A stretch of DNA of 64,000 bases from Prochlorococcus sp. MIT 0701 (lineage in GTDB: Bacteria > Cyanobacteriota > Cyanobacteriia > PCC-6307 > Cyanobiaceae). Below are positions 37,379-47,430 of this stretch, piece by piece. The notes beneath the pieces are model-generated. The model was not told the origin of the DNA. It made no database searches and saw only the letters and a list, made by a program, of their open reading frames with translations. Numbering within the stretch: position 1 is the first letter of the stretch; each line of letters begins with the position of its first letter. Made by a program: the position numbers and the translations under genes. The DNA lies in the NCBI RefSeq assembly GCF_000760295.1, contig NZ_JNBA01000027.1, forward strand, positions 62,001 to 126,000, read 5' to 3'.

Positions 37379-38248
37379 CTATTCTTTTGAAGTCTCAGCG
37401 GGATAAAGCTCATCAAAAAATGCACCAAAGCCAATAGTAACGCTACGCACAGCATTCATGAATTGCGGATCATTCGTAAGTTTTTCCACATCTCCACCAA
37501 CTGCATCAAATTTTGCGGTAAGAGAGCGGGCGTAACTCACAGTCTGCTTGAGATCATTAACTGTTTTGGGATTGTCGAATGCTTCAACCACATTGTTGAT
37601 ATGTCCGGTTGCAAGATTGAGATTGCTGATCATCGGTTCAGCGCGAGCCACCTCATCCTTGAGCTGACTCATTAATTTGGAGACATCTTTGGCGGTGCTC
37701 TCGATCTGCTTGGTGGAGTCAACCAAATAGGTGACCAACTTCTGCTTCTCTGCCTCTTGCAGGAGGCGCTCAAGCGTCTCTGTCACTGAAGAGATGCTCA
37801 CCGGAGGTTCACCAATAATCGTTGCCCCGTTACACAACACCTTGCTGCCAGAACAATCCTTTGATCCAGGCAGGGGAGCATTAGCAGGCAACTGCTTGCC
37901 AAGACTCACCAACGCCACCTGAGAGTCACCCCCAAGCAATGAACTAGAAGCCACCTTGGCGACGACCGGCTTGGAAAGGCGCAGATCACCCTTATTGATT
38001 TCAAGGGTGGCCTGCACAGCTTGTGAAGTCACATCGATTTTGACGACAGTGCCCACCAAGATGCCGCGATAAGTCACGGGGGAACGTTCAGCAAGACCAG
38101 TTGCATCGGGGAAGTTCACCTTGATGCTCCAAACCTTGGCGCCAAGACGCACACCCCTTAACCAGAGCAAGGTTCCTGCAAAGGCAACCACTGCTCCAAC
38201 GATGGAGAATCCGACAATGGCATCACGAACGCTGCGTCGCATAGACAT
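37379..38248 (-). CDS. MlaD/Mce-domain lipid transport protein
   Basis: This 289-residue protein has one N-terminal transmembrane helix (AIVGFSIVGAVVAFAGTLLWL) and a Mce/MlaD domain (VKVNFPDATGLAERSPVTYRGILVGTV), followed by a coiled helical C-terminal part (about 140-289). It is the periplasmic substrate-binding part of Mce-type lipid transport systems that keep outer-membrane lipid asymmetry, as with cyanobacterial Ycf22-like proteins. I use the ATG at 38248; the stop of the ABC gene overlaps it by one base, so the pair should be coupled. Confidence 0.88.
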   Translation of the reverse strand: MSMRRSVRDAIVGFSIVGAVVAFAGTLLWLRGVRLGAKVWSIKVNFPDATGLAERSPVTYRGILVGTVVKIDVTSQAVQATLEINKGDLRLSKPVVAKVASSSLLGGDSQVALVSLGKQLPANAPLPGSKDCSGSKVLCNGATIIGEPPVSISSVTETLERLLQEAEKQKLVTYLVDSTKQIESTAKDVSKLMSQLKDEVARAEPMISNLNLATGHINNVVEAFDNPKTVNDLKQTVSYARSLTAKFDAVGGDVEKLTNDPQFMNAVRSVTIGFGAFFDELYPAETSKE

Positions 38249-39033
38249 CAATGCTCTTCAGGTTGCATTGGCCCGCGAAGACTACCGGTACGGAACTGTT
38301 CGACATAGGGATTATCCGTATTACCGAAGTCTTCTATAGAGCCAGCCCAGTGAAACTTGCCTCCATAAAGCATCACCACCCTTTCTGCAGAACGTTCAAT
38401 CGTGCTGCGTACATGGCTCACCACTACCGAACAACCTCTGGCCACGGTGGTGGTCTTAACAATTAAATCTTCAATTCGTGTGCACGCCACAGGATCAAGG
38501 CCAGCGGTTGGCTCGTCATAAAGCAATAACGGCATCGCTCCGCTCTCACGATCAGGATCATCAATCAGGGCCCTAGCAAAACTTACTCGTTTCTGCATGC
38601 CACCACTGAGCTGGCCTGGAAGTTGATCAGCCACATCGTAAAGCCCTACAGCTTCTAGACAAGCTATGGCTCGCTCACGAATCTCCTTCTGCTTAATGCG
38701 TCCTCCCCGCATCAACAAAAACCCCACGTTCTCCTCGACCGTTAGGGAGGCCAGCAACGCTGGGTTTTGAAAAACAAGGCGCACATCAGGGGGTTGCTCC
38801 TGATCAAGACGCAAATAAGCCTGCTGCTCACCAAATAGACGAAGCTCTCCGCTCGTAGGCAACTCCAAACCTGCCAGCAGCCGCAACACCGTGGACTTAC
38901 CAGCACCAGAAGGCCCCACGACCGCCAAGCGTTCCCCAGGCTGCATGACCAAGTTGACCTGATCAAGCACTGGCCATTGTCCCCACTGCATGGTGAGATC
39001 ACACATCTCGACCACGGGGGTGGCTTTTGACAC
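38248..39033 (-). CDS. Mce-associated ABC transporter ATP-binding protein
   Basis: This 261-residue ATPase has Walker A VGPSGAGKST (about 38-47), the signature LSGGMQKRVSFARAL (about 142-156) and Walker B LLLYDEPTAGLDP (about 167-179). The QKRVSFARAL form and the downstream MlaD-type gene identify it as a MlaF/Ttg2A-type subunit for lipid transport. The start is a GTG at 39033. The permease (MlaE/Ycf63) is not adjacent, so it should lie elsewhere in the genome. Confidence 0.92.
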   Translation of the reverse strand: MSKATPVVEMCDLTMQWGQWPVLDQVNLVMQPGERLAVVGPSGAGKSTVLRLLAGLELPTSGELRLFGEQQAYLRLDQEQPPDVRLVFQNPALLASLTVEENVGFLLMRGGRIKQKEIRERAIACLEAVGLYDVADQLPGQLSGGMQKRVSFARALIDDPDRESGAMPLLLYDEPTAGLDPVACTRIEDLIVKTTTVARGCSVVVSHVRSTIERSAERVVMLYGGKFHWAGSIEDFGNTDNPYVEQFRTGSLRGPMQPEEH

Positions 39034-39230
39034 AAATACCCTGTGCTGGGAACCGAGTCATTTTGCCCGGGATGTCGAAGAAGGAAAGCTTTCGTACAGT
39101 TGCCTTAAAGACCTATGGCCGGTTTTTCCCCGCGCATGTGACCTCGCCCAAACACCGCTTTATTCAGCGCCGCTCTCATCAGCGCCGCGCCAGTATGAAA
39201 GGAATAAAGGCTGCTAGCGAAAGGGGTCTA

Positions 39231-40553
39231 ATGATCCGTTCTCGCAGAGCAGTGAGTTGGCTCCTACCTGGACTGGTCGTCAAGCGCTGGCTGCTCACTT
39301 CGGGCCTCGGCCTTCTCATGGCACTTCTAGGAGCAGCCATCTGGGCGGACCTCAAGCCCATCTACTGGATGATCGAGACCCTCATCTGGCTACTGGGAAC
39401 AATCACAACTGTGCTGCCACGCAGCATTACAGGTCCCTTGGTGGTCTTGATCGGGGCCGCCCTAGTGCTGTGGGGACAAAGCCGCAGCTTTGGTTCGATT
39501 CAACAAGCACTAGCGCCCGACAAGGACACCGTGCTCGTTGACGCCCTTCGTGCCAAAAGCAAACTCAACCGCGGCCCCAACATCGTCGCCATTGGAGGTG
39601 GAACAGGCCTCTCTACTCTGCTCAGTGGCCTGAAGCGCTACAGCAGCAACATCACAGCGATCGTCACAGTGGCTGACGATGGCGGTAGTAGCGGAGTCCT
39701 TCGTCGTGAACTTGGTGTTCAGCCACCAGGCGATATTCGCAACTGCCTGGCTGCACTCTCCACCGAAGAACCCCTGCTCACACGACTGTTTCAATATCGT
39801 TTCTCGGCAGGTAGTGGTCTAGAGGGCCACAGCTTCGGCAATCTCTTTCTCTCCGCACTATCAGCCATCACGGGCAATCTAGAGACAGCCATCACAGCGT
39901 CTAGTCGAGTACTCGCAGTTCAGGGTCAAGTGGTTCCCGCAACCAATGCAGATGTACAGCTCTGGGCAGAACTGGAAAACGGCCAGCGCATTGAAGGGGA
40001 ATCAGCAATCGGCAAGGCCCCAAGTCCCATCGTGAGGCTTGGCTGCTTGCCCGAACAACCGCCAGCCCTGCCCAGTGCCCTAGAGGCAATCTCTAATGCA
40101 GACCTGATTCTTCTAGGACCTGGCAGCCTCTATACATCTCTATTACCCAATTTGCTTGTACCGGCATTAGTTCGAACCATCCAACAGAGCCGAGCACCGA
40201 AGCTCTACATTTGCAACTTAATGACTCAACCCGGCGAAACAGATGGACTGGATGTTGTTGGTCACCTAAGAGCAATCGAAGCCCAACTCGCCAGCCTGGG
40301 CATCAGCCAGAAACTATTCAACGCCGTATTGGCCCAGGACGACTTAGGACAATCCCCATTGGTGAAGCACTATCAAGCCCGAGGTGCTGAGCCGGTCAAC
40401 TGTGATGCTCAAGCACTGATCGCCAAGGGCTATGAGTTGATGCAAGCTCCATTGCAAGGGAAACGGCCTCGCGCAACACTGCGCCATGACCCTCGCAGCC
40501 TTGCCCTAGCGGTGATGCGCTTCTATCGAAAGCATAAAAAGAATGCTCAATAA
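39231..40553 (+). CDS. CofD/YvcK-like (UPF0052) protein
   Basis: The ATG at 39231 gives 440 residues; the frame opens upstream at 39027 but that part looks unconserved. Two membrane helices occur near the N-terminus (about 12-75), followed by a CofD-type domain: [47 protein letters not shown], and [19 protein letters not shown]. This is the UPF0052/gluconeogenesis-factor YvcK family, linked to central carbon and cell-shape control in Bacillus. The membrane-anchored form is usual in cyanobacteria. Its 3' end overlaps ndhJ by 7 bp (convergent). Confidence 0.85.
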   Translation: MIRSRRAVSWLLPGLVVKRWLLTSGLGLLMALLGAAIWADLKPIYWMIETLIWLLGTITTVLPRSITGPLVVLIGAALVLWGQSRSFGSIQQALAPDKDTVLVDALRAKSKLNRGPNIVAIGGGTGLSTLLSGLKRYSSNITAIVTVADDGGSSGVLRRELGVQPPGDIRNCLAALSTEEPLLTRLFQYRFSAGSGLEGHSFGNLFLSALSAITGNLETAITASSRVLAVQGQVVPATNADVQLWAELENGQRIEGESAIGKAPSPIVRLGCLPEQPPALPSALEAISNADLILLGPGSLYTSLLPNLLVPALVRTIQQSRAPKLYICNLMTQPGETDGLDVVGHLRAIEAQLASLGISQKLFNAVLAQDDLGQSPLVKHYQARGAEPVNCDAQALIAKGYELMQAPLQGKRPRATLRHDPRSLALAVMRFYRKHKKNAQ

Positions 40554-41104
40554 GCATCCTGCATCTCATAAAAGTCGGGCTGCACATAATCTTTCCGCAG
40601 TGGCCAGCCCTTCCAGTCTTCAGGCATCAGCAACCTTTTCGGATGGGGATGTCCCTCAAAGTTGATGCCGAACATGTCAAAAGTTTCCCGCTCCTGCCAG
40701 TCAGCTCCTCGAAACAAGCCGTAGATCGATGGGAGCGAAGGTGTGTCTTCACGAGACAAGAACACCTTGAGACGTACCTCACGGACCTTGGCCGCGACCG
40801 ACGAATCTCCCACCCCCATCTTTGCAACCATTTCAGCCATGGCAACGAGATGGTAGAAGCACACAAGCTGCTGGCCAGGGCCTTCGTCATATCCACCCTG
40901 GCATTGAAGATAATCAAAACCATCAGCCTTGAGAGCTGCAACGATCACCTGCAGGAACATCGACTCCACACCAATCACCTCCACACCAAGATGATCAGGA
41001 TCAAGCAACTGATGCTCAAAACCCTGCTGGTTGAGCCACCGGCTTACAGGTCCAGGTTCCGGACCCGCCGGCACCATGGTGGGGGTGGAAGGGGTCTCGC
41101 TCAT
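40547..41104 (-). CDS. ndhJ: NAD(P)H-quinone oxidoreductase subunit J
   Basis: NdhJ is a peripheral subunit of the thylakoid NDH-1 complex that takes part in cyclic and respiratory electron flow. The 185-residue product shows the complex I 30-kDa signature around [23 protein letters not shown] and the [13 protein letters not shown] end. It overlaps ndhK by 4 bp, and the order ndhC-ndhK-ndhJ is the conserved cyanobacterial arrangement. Confidence 0.95.
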   Translation of the reverse strand: MSETPSTPTMVPAGPEPGPVSRWLNQQGFEHQLLDPDHLGVEVIGVESMFLQVIVAALKADGFDYLQCQGGYDEGPGQQLVCFYHLVAMAEMVAKMGVGDSSVAAKVREVRLKVFLSREDTPSLPSIYGLFRGADWQERETFDMFGINFEGHPHPKRLLMPEDWKGWPLRKDYVQPDFYEMQDAY

Positions 41105-41853
41105 GACTCGTAGGTTGATGAAGACTGAGAAGCTGGGCTGGTATCAATTTGAGTGGTGTTCAACTCCGCAGCAATTGGTAGCCCAGCACCAGGCTTCAAA
41201 GCAGCTTTCTGGGTATCAGCACTCAAGTAGGCCCCGGTGACAATTGGCTCAACTCGCTTCATTTGATGGGGCACTGTGAAGTAGCGGTGGGTCTGGGCAA
41301 TCTTGATCCGCTCAGCGACCGATTCATTACCCACTTTTTTGCGTAACTTGATCACCGCATCAAAAATCGCTTCAGGGCGAGGTGGGCACCCTGGGAGGTA
41401 CAGATCTACGGGGATGAGCTTGTCTACTCCACGCACAGCGGTAGTGGAGTCAGCACTGAACATGCCACCAGTGATCGTGCATGCACCCATAGCAATCACG
41501 TATTTAGGCTCAGGCATCTGCTCATAAAGCCTGACCAGGGCTGGACCCATCTTCATGGTCACCGTGCCCGCGACGATGAGGAGATCTGCCTGCCGAGGAG
41601 AGCTTCGGGGCACCAATCCAAAACGGTCAAAATCAAAACGTGATCCAATCAGAGCCGCGAACTCGATAAAGCAACATGCGGTGCCATACAGCAACGGCCA
41701 GAGACTGCTAAGCCGAGCCCAATTGTGTAGATCGTCCAGACTTGTGAGAATGATGTTCTCACTCAATTCACTGGTCACACTGGGAGCACCGACAGGGCCA
41801 CAACTCGCTGCACGCAAGTCACGAACGGCATCGATGGAGGGGGTCACTGACAT
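41101..41853 (-). CDS. ndhK: NAD(P)H-quinone oxidoreductase subunit K
   Basis: NdhK carries the N2-type [4Fe-4S] cluster of NDH-1. Cysteines are visible in [24 protein letters not shown] and [12 protein letters not shown] start it at the ATG at 41853 (250 residues), 4 bp after the ndhC stop; the upstream part of the open frame (to 41892) would overlap ndhC. The last 35 residues are a low-conservation Ala/Thr/Ser-rich tail. Confidence 0.95.
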   Translation of the reverse strand: MSVTPSIDAVRDLRAASCGPVGAPSVTSELSENIILTSLDDLHNWARLSSLWPLLYGTACCFIEFAALIGSRFDFDRFGLVPRSSPRQADLLIVAGTVTMKMGPALVRLYEQMPEPKYVIAMGACTITGGMFSADSTTAVRGVDKLIPVDLYLPGCPPRPEAIFDAVIKLRKKVGNESVAERIKIAQTHRYFTVPHQMKRVEPIVTGAYLSADTQKAALKPGAGLPIAAELNTTQIDTSPASQSSSTYES

Positions 41854-41857
41854 GAAA

Positions 41858-42220
41858 TCAACTCCATTCGAGGGCACCCTTCCGCCAGGCATAAGCCAGT
41901 GCTACGAGAAGAATGGCAATAAAAATAAGGGCTTCGATGAAAGCCAATAGACCTAAGCGATGAAATGCCACAGCCCAGGGATAAAGGAAAACAGTCTCCA
42001 CATCGAAGATGACGAAAACTAAAGCGAACATGTAGTAGCGAATGTTGAACTGAATCCAGGCACCACCAATGGGCTCCATCCCTGATTCATAGGTCAGCTC
42101 CCTCTCGCCGCTGCGACTGCGAGGCGCCAAGAGCTTGTTGGTGACAAGCGCCAAGATCGGTACTGCCGCTGAGATCAGCAGAAAGCCGAGAAAAGCGTCA
42201 TAACCCGGCAGCGCAAACAT
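41858..42220 (-). CDS. ndhC: NAD(P)H-quinone oxidoreductase subunit 3
   Basis: NdhC is a small membrane subunit with three helices. The ATG at 42220 gives 120 residues beginning [20 protein letters not shown], the usual length. The [20 protein letters not shown] loop and [19 protein letters not shown] helix are typical of complex I subunit 3. It is the first gene of ndhC-ndhK-ndhJ and is divergent from rubA (83 bp), so both operons have their promoters between 42221 and 42303. Confidence 0.95.
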   Translation of the reverse strand: MFALPGYDAFLGFLLISAAVPILALVTNKLLAPRSRSGERELTYESGMEPIGGAWIQFNIRYYMFALVFVIFDVETVFLYPWAVAFHRLGLLAFIEALIFIAILLVALAYAWRKGALEWS

Positions 42221-42303
42221 GGACAAGTACGACTTGCTACTCAGTCTGGCATTCACTGCCATGGGCTAACGCCGATAGAGTTATTCCACCTGACAGAGCA
42301 GCT

Positions 42304-42732
42304 GTGAGCGACAAAACCACATCTGCCGAAGACTCGACAGAAGCCGAATCAGTTGCTCAAACTGACGTTGATGGTATGGCCACAGAATCCATCGTCTCAG
42401 CAGAGTCCGACACCGACCAGCTCACCCATCGCTTTGAGTGCCGCAGTTGCGGTTACGTCTATGACCCAGAGGAAGGAGTAAAGAAGCTTGGTATCACTTC
42501 CGGAACAGCTTTCAAGGATCTCGATCCAACCAACTTTCGCTGCCCCGTATGCCGTGCCCGCATCGACGCCTTCAAAAACATCGGTCCTCGCAGTGCGCCT
42601 AGCGGCTTTGACGAGAATCTCAACTACGGCATCGGCGTCAACCGCCTAACACCTGGACAAAAGAATGTCCTGATCTTTGGAGGCCTGGCTCTGGCCTTCG
42701 CCTTCTTCCTCTCCCTCTACTCACTGCGTTAA
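42304..42732 (+). CDS. rubA: Membrane-anchored rubredoxin
   Basis: RubA is a thylakoid rubredoxin needed early in photosystem I and II assembly. The 142-residue product has an acidic N-terminus (about 1-42), the iron site ECRSCGYVYDP (CxxC, about 48-51) and FRCPVCRARID (CxxC), and a C-terminal membrane helix NVLIFGGLALAFAFFLSLYSL. The GTG at 42304 starts it. It heads the conserved cluster rubA-ycf48-psbEFLJ. Confidence 0.93.
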   Translation: MSDKTTSAEDSTEAESVAQTDVDGMATESIVSAESDTDQLTHRFECRSCGYVYDPEEGVKKLGITSGTAFKDLDPTNFRCPVCRARIDAFKNIGPRSAPSGFDENLNYGIGVNRLTPGQKNVLIFGGLALAFAFFLSLYSLR

Positions 42733-42744
42733 CGCATCCCTCCC

Positions 42745-43752
42745 ATGATCCGCCTGTTCTCGAACCTTTTCAACCTGGTGCTGATTGTGGCCATCGGATT
42801 CGGCCTCAGTGGGTGCGTCACCAGCCGGCTTCCGGTCGCCAGCACCAGCCCATGGCAACCCTTGGAGTTGAACACTGAGTCAAATCCGCTGGACATCAGT
42901 TTCTCTGACGCCAACCACGGCTTCGTTGTTGGTACCAACCGCTTAATCATGGAATCAAATGATGGCGGTGTCAGCTGGAAGAAGCGCAGCTTGGATCTTG
43001 AAGAGGAGGAAAACTTCCGGCTAATCAGTATCGATTTCAACGGCAATGAGGGTTGGATCGCTGGGCAGCCAGGGCTGGTGATGCACAGCACCGACGCAGG
43101 CAAGAACTGGTCACGACTGAAGCTTGAAAACAAACTCCCAGGGGATCCATATCTGATTACCAACCTAGGTCCCAATAATGCTGAGCTTGCCACCAATGCA
43201 GGTGCCATCTATCGCACAAGCGATGGTGGCACCACCTGGAAAGCAACTGTGAGTGAAGCGGCGGGAGCAGTGCGCGACCTCAGGCGCAGTGCAGCTGGCA
43301 ATTACGTGAGCGTGAGCAGTCTCGGCAATTTCTTCTCCACCTTGGATATAGGCCAGGATGTTTGGCAAAACCATGAGAGGGTGAGCAGCAAGCGGGTGCA
43401 GAGCCTGGGTTATCAACCCAACGGTGAACTATGGATGGTGGCCAGGGGGGCCGAGATCCGCCTCAACGATCAACCCGGAAACGTCGACAGCTGGGGCAAA
43501 CCGATTATTCCAATCACCAATGGCTACAACTATCTGGATCTTTCCTGGGATCCCAATGGGGGCATCTGGGCAGCGGGCGGCAACGGAACGCTTATTAAGA
43601 CCAAGGACGACGGTAAAAGCTGGCAGATCGATCCCATGGGCGACACACAGCCCTCGAACTTGATCAGGATCCTGTTCGACACCAGCTCTGAAAGCCAAGC
43701 CAAGGGCTTTGTCCTTGGAGAACGCGGCCACCTTCTGCGCTGGGTTGGCTAA
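42745..43752 (+). CDS. ycf48: Photosystem II assembly factor Ycf48
   Basis: Ycf48 (HCF136) helps assemble the D1-containing PSII reaction centre intermediate on the luminal side. The 335 residues start with a lipoprotein signal (IVAIGFGLSGC, Cys24), then a seven-bladed beta propeller marked by repeats of SxDxGxxWxx (SNDGGVSWKK, STDAGKNWSR, TSDGGTTWKA, TKDDGKSWQI). The gap to rubA is 12 bp, so it is cotranscribed. Confidence 0.94.
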   Translation: MIRLFSNLFNLVLIVAIGFGLSGCVTSRLPVASTSPWQPLELNTESNPLDISFSDANHGFVVGTNRLIMESNDGGVSWKKRSLDLEEEENFRLISIDFNGNEGWIAGQPGLVMHSTDAGKNWSRLKLENKLPGDPYLITNLGPNNAELATNAGAIYRTSDGGTTWKATVSEAAGAVRDLRRSAAGNYVSVSSLGNFFSTLDIGQDVWQNHERVSSKRVQSLGYQPNGELWMVARGAEIRLNDQPGNVDSWGKPIIPITNGYNYLDLSWDPNGGIWAAGGNGTLIKTKDDGKSWQIDPMGDTQPSNLIRILFDTSSESQAKGFVLGERGHLLRWVG

Positions 43753-43859
43753 GGCTTGACCTTCAGCCAAATGAGCAACGCTCTGTAACCATGCCCGTTC
43801 ACCAGACGCAGTGTTGAGGCTCAGCCTTATAAGATCTAAAAGCTGATACGCCTGAGGCC

Positions 43860-44108
43860 ATGGCTGCTGGCTCCACCGGGGAACGCCCTTTTTTCGAGAT
43901 CGTCACTAGCATCCGCTACTGGGTGATCCACGCCGTTACCCTGCCTGCGATCTTCCTCGCCGGCTACCTGTTTGTGTCCACGGGCCTTGCCTATGACACA
44001 TTCGGGACACCTCGCCCTGATGCCTATTTCCAGGCAAGCGAAAGTAAGGCTCCTGTCGTTAGTCAACGCTACGAAGCCAAATCCCAACTCGACCTGCGCC
44101 TGCAATAA
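43860..44108 (+). CDS. psbE: Cytochrome b559 alpha subunit
   Basis: PsbE carries the N-terminal side of the cytochrome b559 haem of PSII. The 82 residues include the axial histidine in [19 protein letters not shown] and the luminal [16 protein letters not shown] tail, both typical. It is the first psb gene of psbEFLJ. Confidence 0.97.
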   Translation: MAAGSTGERPFFEIVTSIRYWVIHAVTLPAIFLAGYLFVSTGLAYDTFGTPRPDAYFQASESKAPVVSQRYEAKSQLDLRLQ

Positions 44109-44111
44109 GCC

Positions 44112-44397
<286 letters not shown>

Positions 44398-44409
44398 GGG
44401 ATCTGAAGC

Positions 44410-44607
44410 ATGAGTACGAAACTTAAAGGCCCTGACGGACGTATCCCTGACCGTCTTCCAGACGGCACTCCAGCCGTTTCATGGGAACGCCGTTGGACAG
44501 AAGGAGCCCTACCTCTATGGTTAGTGGCCACAGTTGGCGGCATGGCTGTCCTCTCAGTCCTAGGCCTCTTCTTCTTCGGCTCCTTCACTGGAGTCGGTTC
44601 AGCTTGA
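44410..44607 (+). CDS. psbJ: Photosystem II protein J
   Basis: PsbJ is a one-helix PSII subunit near the plastoquinone exit path. The 65-residue product has [30 protein letters not shown], the normal helix, preceded by an extended polar N-terminus that is common in marine picocyanobacteria. It closes the psbEFLJ operon and is followed by an imperfect hairpin. Confidence 0.95.
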   Translation: MSTKLKGPDGRIPDRLPDGTPAVSWERRWTEGALPLWLVATVGGMAVLSVLGLFFFGSFTGVGSA

Positions 44608-44619
44608 TTTAGAGTCAAG

Positions 44620-44668
44620 ATTCTGTGTGTAAACCCTACCTAGCAGGGTGGGGATTTACATGCAGAAT
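44620..44668 (+). terminator. Terminator-like hairpin after psbJ
   Basis: A long imperfect hairpin pairs ATTCTG with CAGAAT at the base (44620-44625 and 44663-44668), TGTAAA with TTTACA, and CCC with GGG near the loop. It starts 13 bp after the psbJ stop. There is no strong T-tract, so it may stabilise the psbEFLJ mRNA end or serve both convergent transcripts. Confidence 0.6.
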
Positions 44669-44699
44669 TAGATCTTCTAAAAAGAACAAAAACTGACCA

Positions 44700-45614
44700 T
44701 CAACTACCGCCAAACTCGCCCCAGTAAGGCCTTGTAAAGAGGTCAAGTTTGCGGCGAGTTGTGTCAGTTACATGTTTTTTGGCGGTTAGCAAAGCATCTT
44801 CCAAAGCATTGTGAGCTGTGCTGACGGGGCGAATATCTGCAACCATTTTGGCTGTTGCCCGAACGATCTTTGTGGCCACCTGTGCATTGGCCCTCAGATT
44901 TGCAAGCACCATCTCCACAGTCACGCTGTCATGGTGACCATGCCAACAATCGTAATCAGTAACCATTGATAAAGAAGCATAGGCAATCTCTGCTTCCCGA
45001 GCCAGTCGAGCCTCAGTGTGATTGGTCATTCCGATCACCATGCAGCCCCAACTCCTATAAAGTTTCGATTCCGCCCGAGTGGAAAAGGCCGGACCTTCCA
45101 TCGCCAGATAGGTACCACTACGATGCAATTGGCGTCCGTCCGGCATCAGGCTTTCGCCAACATCCGCTAATAAGCGAGAAAGCGTGAGGCAAAAAGGATC
45201 AGCCATTGCCACATGAGCCACCGCCCCATCTCCAAAAAAAGTCAGTGGTCGCTGATGAGTCCGATCAATGAATTGATCAGGTACCACCATGTCTAAGGGG
45301 CGCACCTGTTCCTGCAATGAACCAACTGCTGAAGGCGAAAGGATCCAACGCACACCAAGCGAACGCATCGCCCAAATATTCGCTCGATAGGGAACTTCCG
45401 TAGGCAAAAAAGTGTGATTACGCCCATGGCGAGCAAGAAATACCACCTCCATACCGTCAAGGGTGCCGAGTCGAAAAGCATCCGAAGGCTTTCCAAAGGG
45501 AGTATCAATCTCCAATTCTTGAATGTTCTCAAGGCCTTCGATGGCATAGAGCCCACTGCCTCCCAAAACTCCCAAACGAGCACCTTCGAGAGGAGAAGTT
45601 GTTAGGCGATTCAA
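44700..45614 (-). CDS. mtnP: S-methyl-5'-thioadenosine phosphorylase
   Basis: MtnP cleaves methylthioadenosine (MTA) with phosphate into adenine and methylthioribose-1-phosphate; many members also act on 5'-deoxyadenosine. The 304 residues show LGVLGGSGLYAIEGL, the phosphate/ribose segment ARHGRNHTFLPTEVPYRANIW, the methionine-rich MEGPAFSTRAESKLYRSW and DYDCWHGHH. The start is a TTG at 45614. Its product is the substrate of MtnA encoded on the other strand at 46318. Confidence 0.95.
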   Translation of the reverse strand: MNRLTTSPLEGARLGVLGGSGLYAIEGLENIQELEIDTPFGKPSDAFRLGTLDGMEVVFLARHGRNHTFLPTEVPYRANIWAMRSLGVRWILSPSAVGSLQEQVRPLDMVVPDQFIDRTHQRPLTFFGDGAVAHVAMADPFCLTLSRLLADVGESLMPDGRQLHRSGTYLAMEGPAFSTRAESKLYRSWGCMVIGMTNHTEARLAREAEIAYASLSMVTDYDCWHGHHDSVTVEMVLANLRANAQVATKIVRATAKMVADIRPVSTAHNALEDALLTAKKHVTDTTRRKLDLFTRPYWGEFGGS

Positions 45615-46078
45615 TTAACGTCTTTCAGCTTTAAATAGCATAGCCCGTCAATAACTCCATCAATACTTATAGCCTTGAAGGGCTTAATATAAACGACTGA
45701 TAAGTCAAAGCATCACATCAAGTCATGAGTTTAATTAGCAAATATTTATTCAATCTTCAAAGAATCGAACTGGCCAAGGTCTCCAGCAGAAGGAATCCAT
45801 AAATCTCTTAGCTGCCTTATAAAGTGTTTGCCATCAAGATGCATGTACCCACGTGAAACAACAATTAAACTATTCAAGCGGGCAAACGTCTACAGAGCCA
45901 CCTTGATCCACTGCATTGGGTTGAAACAGAAGAAATCATAACTGGCTTAAAAAACATTTTAAACCTGAGGGCAAGACTTATCTTGGCAAGGTTAATCTAA
46001 AAAAGAGTTAACTCATGATCGCAAAAGGCCTAGCCCAGGCAAAGGTTAGACCAGGCCGAATGCTTTCATTCAGCCTGC
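45615..46078. other. AT-rich gap between mtnP and the mtnA upstream ORF
   Basis: About 460 bp of AT-rich sequence with stop codons in all frames. I see no tRNA, terminator or conserved short peptide here. It probably holds the divergent promoters of mtnP and mtnA. Confidence 0.5.
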
Positions 46079-46321
46079 GTGATTACTGGGCCCAGCAATG
46101 ATCAACAAGCCACACTTGAGCTAATCTTCAACTATGATTTCAGCGCAGAAATCATGAGGGCAGCAAGACTCAATGTATTAGTAGCCAAATATCGTAATGG
46201 GCGATTACACCAGAATGAATTAGTCATGCAACCTGACCGCTTTAAGAATTGGGATCTGCCCAGGCAAAACATCGACTCGGTTAACACTGCCCAGGATCAT
46301 CTAAATGGTGCAATGTCATGA
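46079..46321 (+). CDS. Small uncertain ORF overlapping the mtnA start
   Basis: An 80-codon frame from a GTG at 46079 ends in a TGA that overlaps the mtnA ATG by 4 bp (ATGA), the typical geometry of coupled genes. The product has no recognisable family; it reads as mildly charged, with no membrane segment. It could be a genuine upstream gene, a leader whose translation affects mtnA, or chance. Confidence 0.3.
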   Translation: MITGPSNDQQATLELIFNYDFSAEIMRAARLNVLVAKYRNGRLHQNELVMQPDRFKNWDLPRQNIDSVNTAQDHLNGAMS

Positions 46322-47430
46322 ACATTGATGGCACAGCCTGGCGCACCATCTGGCTCGAAAAAGATGGTCATTCAGTCGGCGTGATCGATCAAACCCAGCT
46401 GCCCCACAAGTTCAGCACCCTCAAGCTCAGCAACTGCCAAGAGGCCGCAACCGCAATTCGCACCATGGTGGTGCGTGGGGCTCCATTGATCGGAGTCACC
46501 GGCGCCTATGGATTAATGCTGGCCCTACAAGAAGACCCCAGCGATGACGCCCTAGAGGCTGCCTTTAAGCAACTCAATGCCACCCGGCCAACAGCAGTCA
46601 ATCTGCGCTGGGCCCTCAAACGAATCCGAGACAAAGTAAAACCCCTTCAACCAGCTAAGCGGGCAGAGGCCGCCAGAGCCGAGTCTGCCCTCATTGCCGA
46701 GGAGGACGTGGCCATGTGTGAAGCCATCGGCAACCATGGCTTAGGAATCATCCAAAAGCTTGCTGCAGGCAGACCAAGCGTGCGACGACAAGAGCCCATA
46801 CAAGTGCTCACCCACTGTAATGCTGGCTGGCTGGCCACCGTTGATTGGGGGACCGCGCTGGCACCGATTTACAAGGCCCACCGGGCTGGCCTAAACATTC
46901 ATGTATGGGTTGACGAGACACGCCCCCGCAACCAGGGAGCGAGCCTCACTGCCTACGAACTAGGTCGTGAAGGCGTACCCCATACCGTGATCGTGGATAA
47001 CGCAGGTGGGCACCTTATGCAGCAAGGATATGTTGACGCAGTCGTCGTAGGTAGCGACAGAACCACACGCAGCGGTGACGTGTGCAACAAAATCGGCACC
47101 TATCTCAAGGCCTTAGCGGCCCTAGACAACGGCGTGCCCTTTTATGTGGCCCTACCCGCCTCAACAATCGACTGGTCAATCTCGGATGGGGTCGCAGAAA
47201 TCCCTATCGAAACCCGCTCGGCGATGGAAGTGACCCACATCCAAGGACGAAACAACAACGCTTCTAGCAACAACCAACTCACCACCGTGCAACTCACCCC
47301 CGATCAAAGCGAAGGCTTCAACCCTGCTTTTGATGTAACCCCTGCGCGCCTCGTAACGGCCCTAATCACCGAACGCGGAGTCGCGGCAGCAAGCGAGACG
47401 GGTCTCATGGAGCTTTACTGCGATGATTAG
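46318..47430 (+). CDS. mtnA: Methylthioribose-1-phosphate isomerase
   Basis: MtnA converts 5-methylthioribose-1-phosphate to 5-methylthioribulose-1-phosphate; the family also isomerises 5-deoxyribose-1-phosphate. The 370 residues show VRGAPLIGVTGAYGLML (about 57-73), LTHCNAGWLATVDWG with the active-site Cys (about 166) and GSDRTTRSGDVCNKIGTY with the active-site Asp (about 244). Together with mtnP it takes MTA to the ribulose phosphate stage. The other genes of the full methionine salvage pathway (mtnB, mtnC, mtnD, mtnW) are not in the window. Confidence 0.95.
   Translation: MNIDGTAWRTIWLEKDGHSVGVIDQTQLPHKFSTLKLSNCQEAATAIRTMVVRGAPLIGVTGAYGLMLALQEDPSDDALEAAFKQLNATRPTAVNLRWALKRIRDKVKPLQPAKRAEAARAESALIAEEDVAMCEAIGNHGLGIIQKLAAGRPSVRRQEPIQVLTHCNAGWLATVDWGTALAPIYKAHRAGLNIHVWVDETRPRNQGASLTAYELGREGVPHTVIVDNAGGHLMQQGYVDAVVVGSDRTTRSGDVCNKIGTYLKALAALDNGVPFYVALPASTIDWSISDGVAEIPIETRSAMEVTHIQGRNNNASSNNQLTTVQLTPDQSEGFNPAFDVTPARLVTALITERGVAAASETGLMELYCDD

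Noticed and set aside
39027-39230. Extended N-terminus of the CofD/YvcK frame
   Set aside because: It is basic and low-complexity, overlaps the divergent ABC gene start, and lacks family similarity; the ATG at 39231 gives the usual length.
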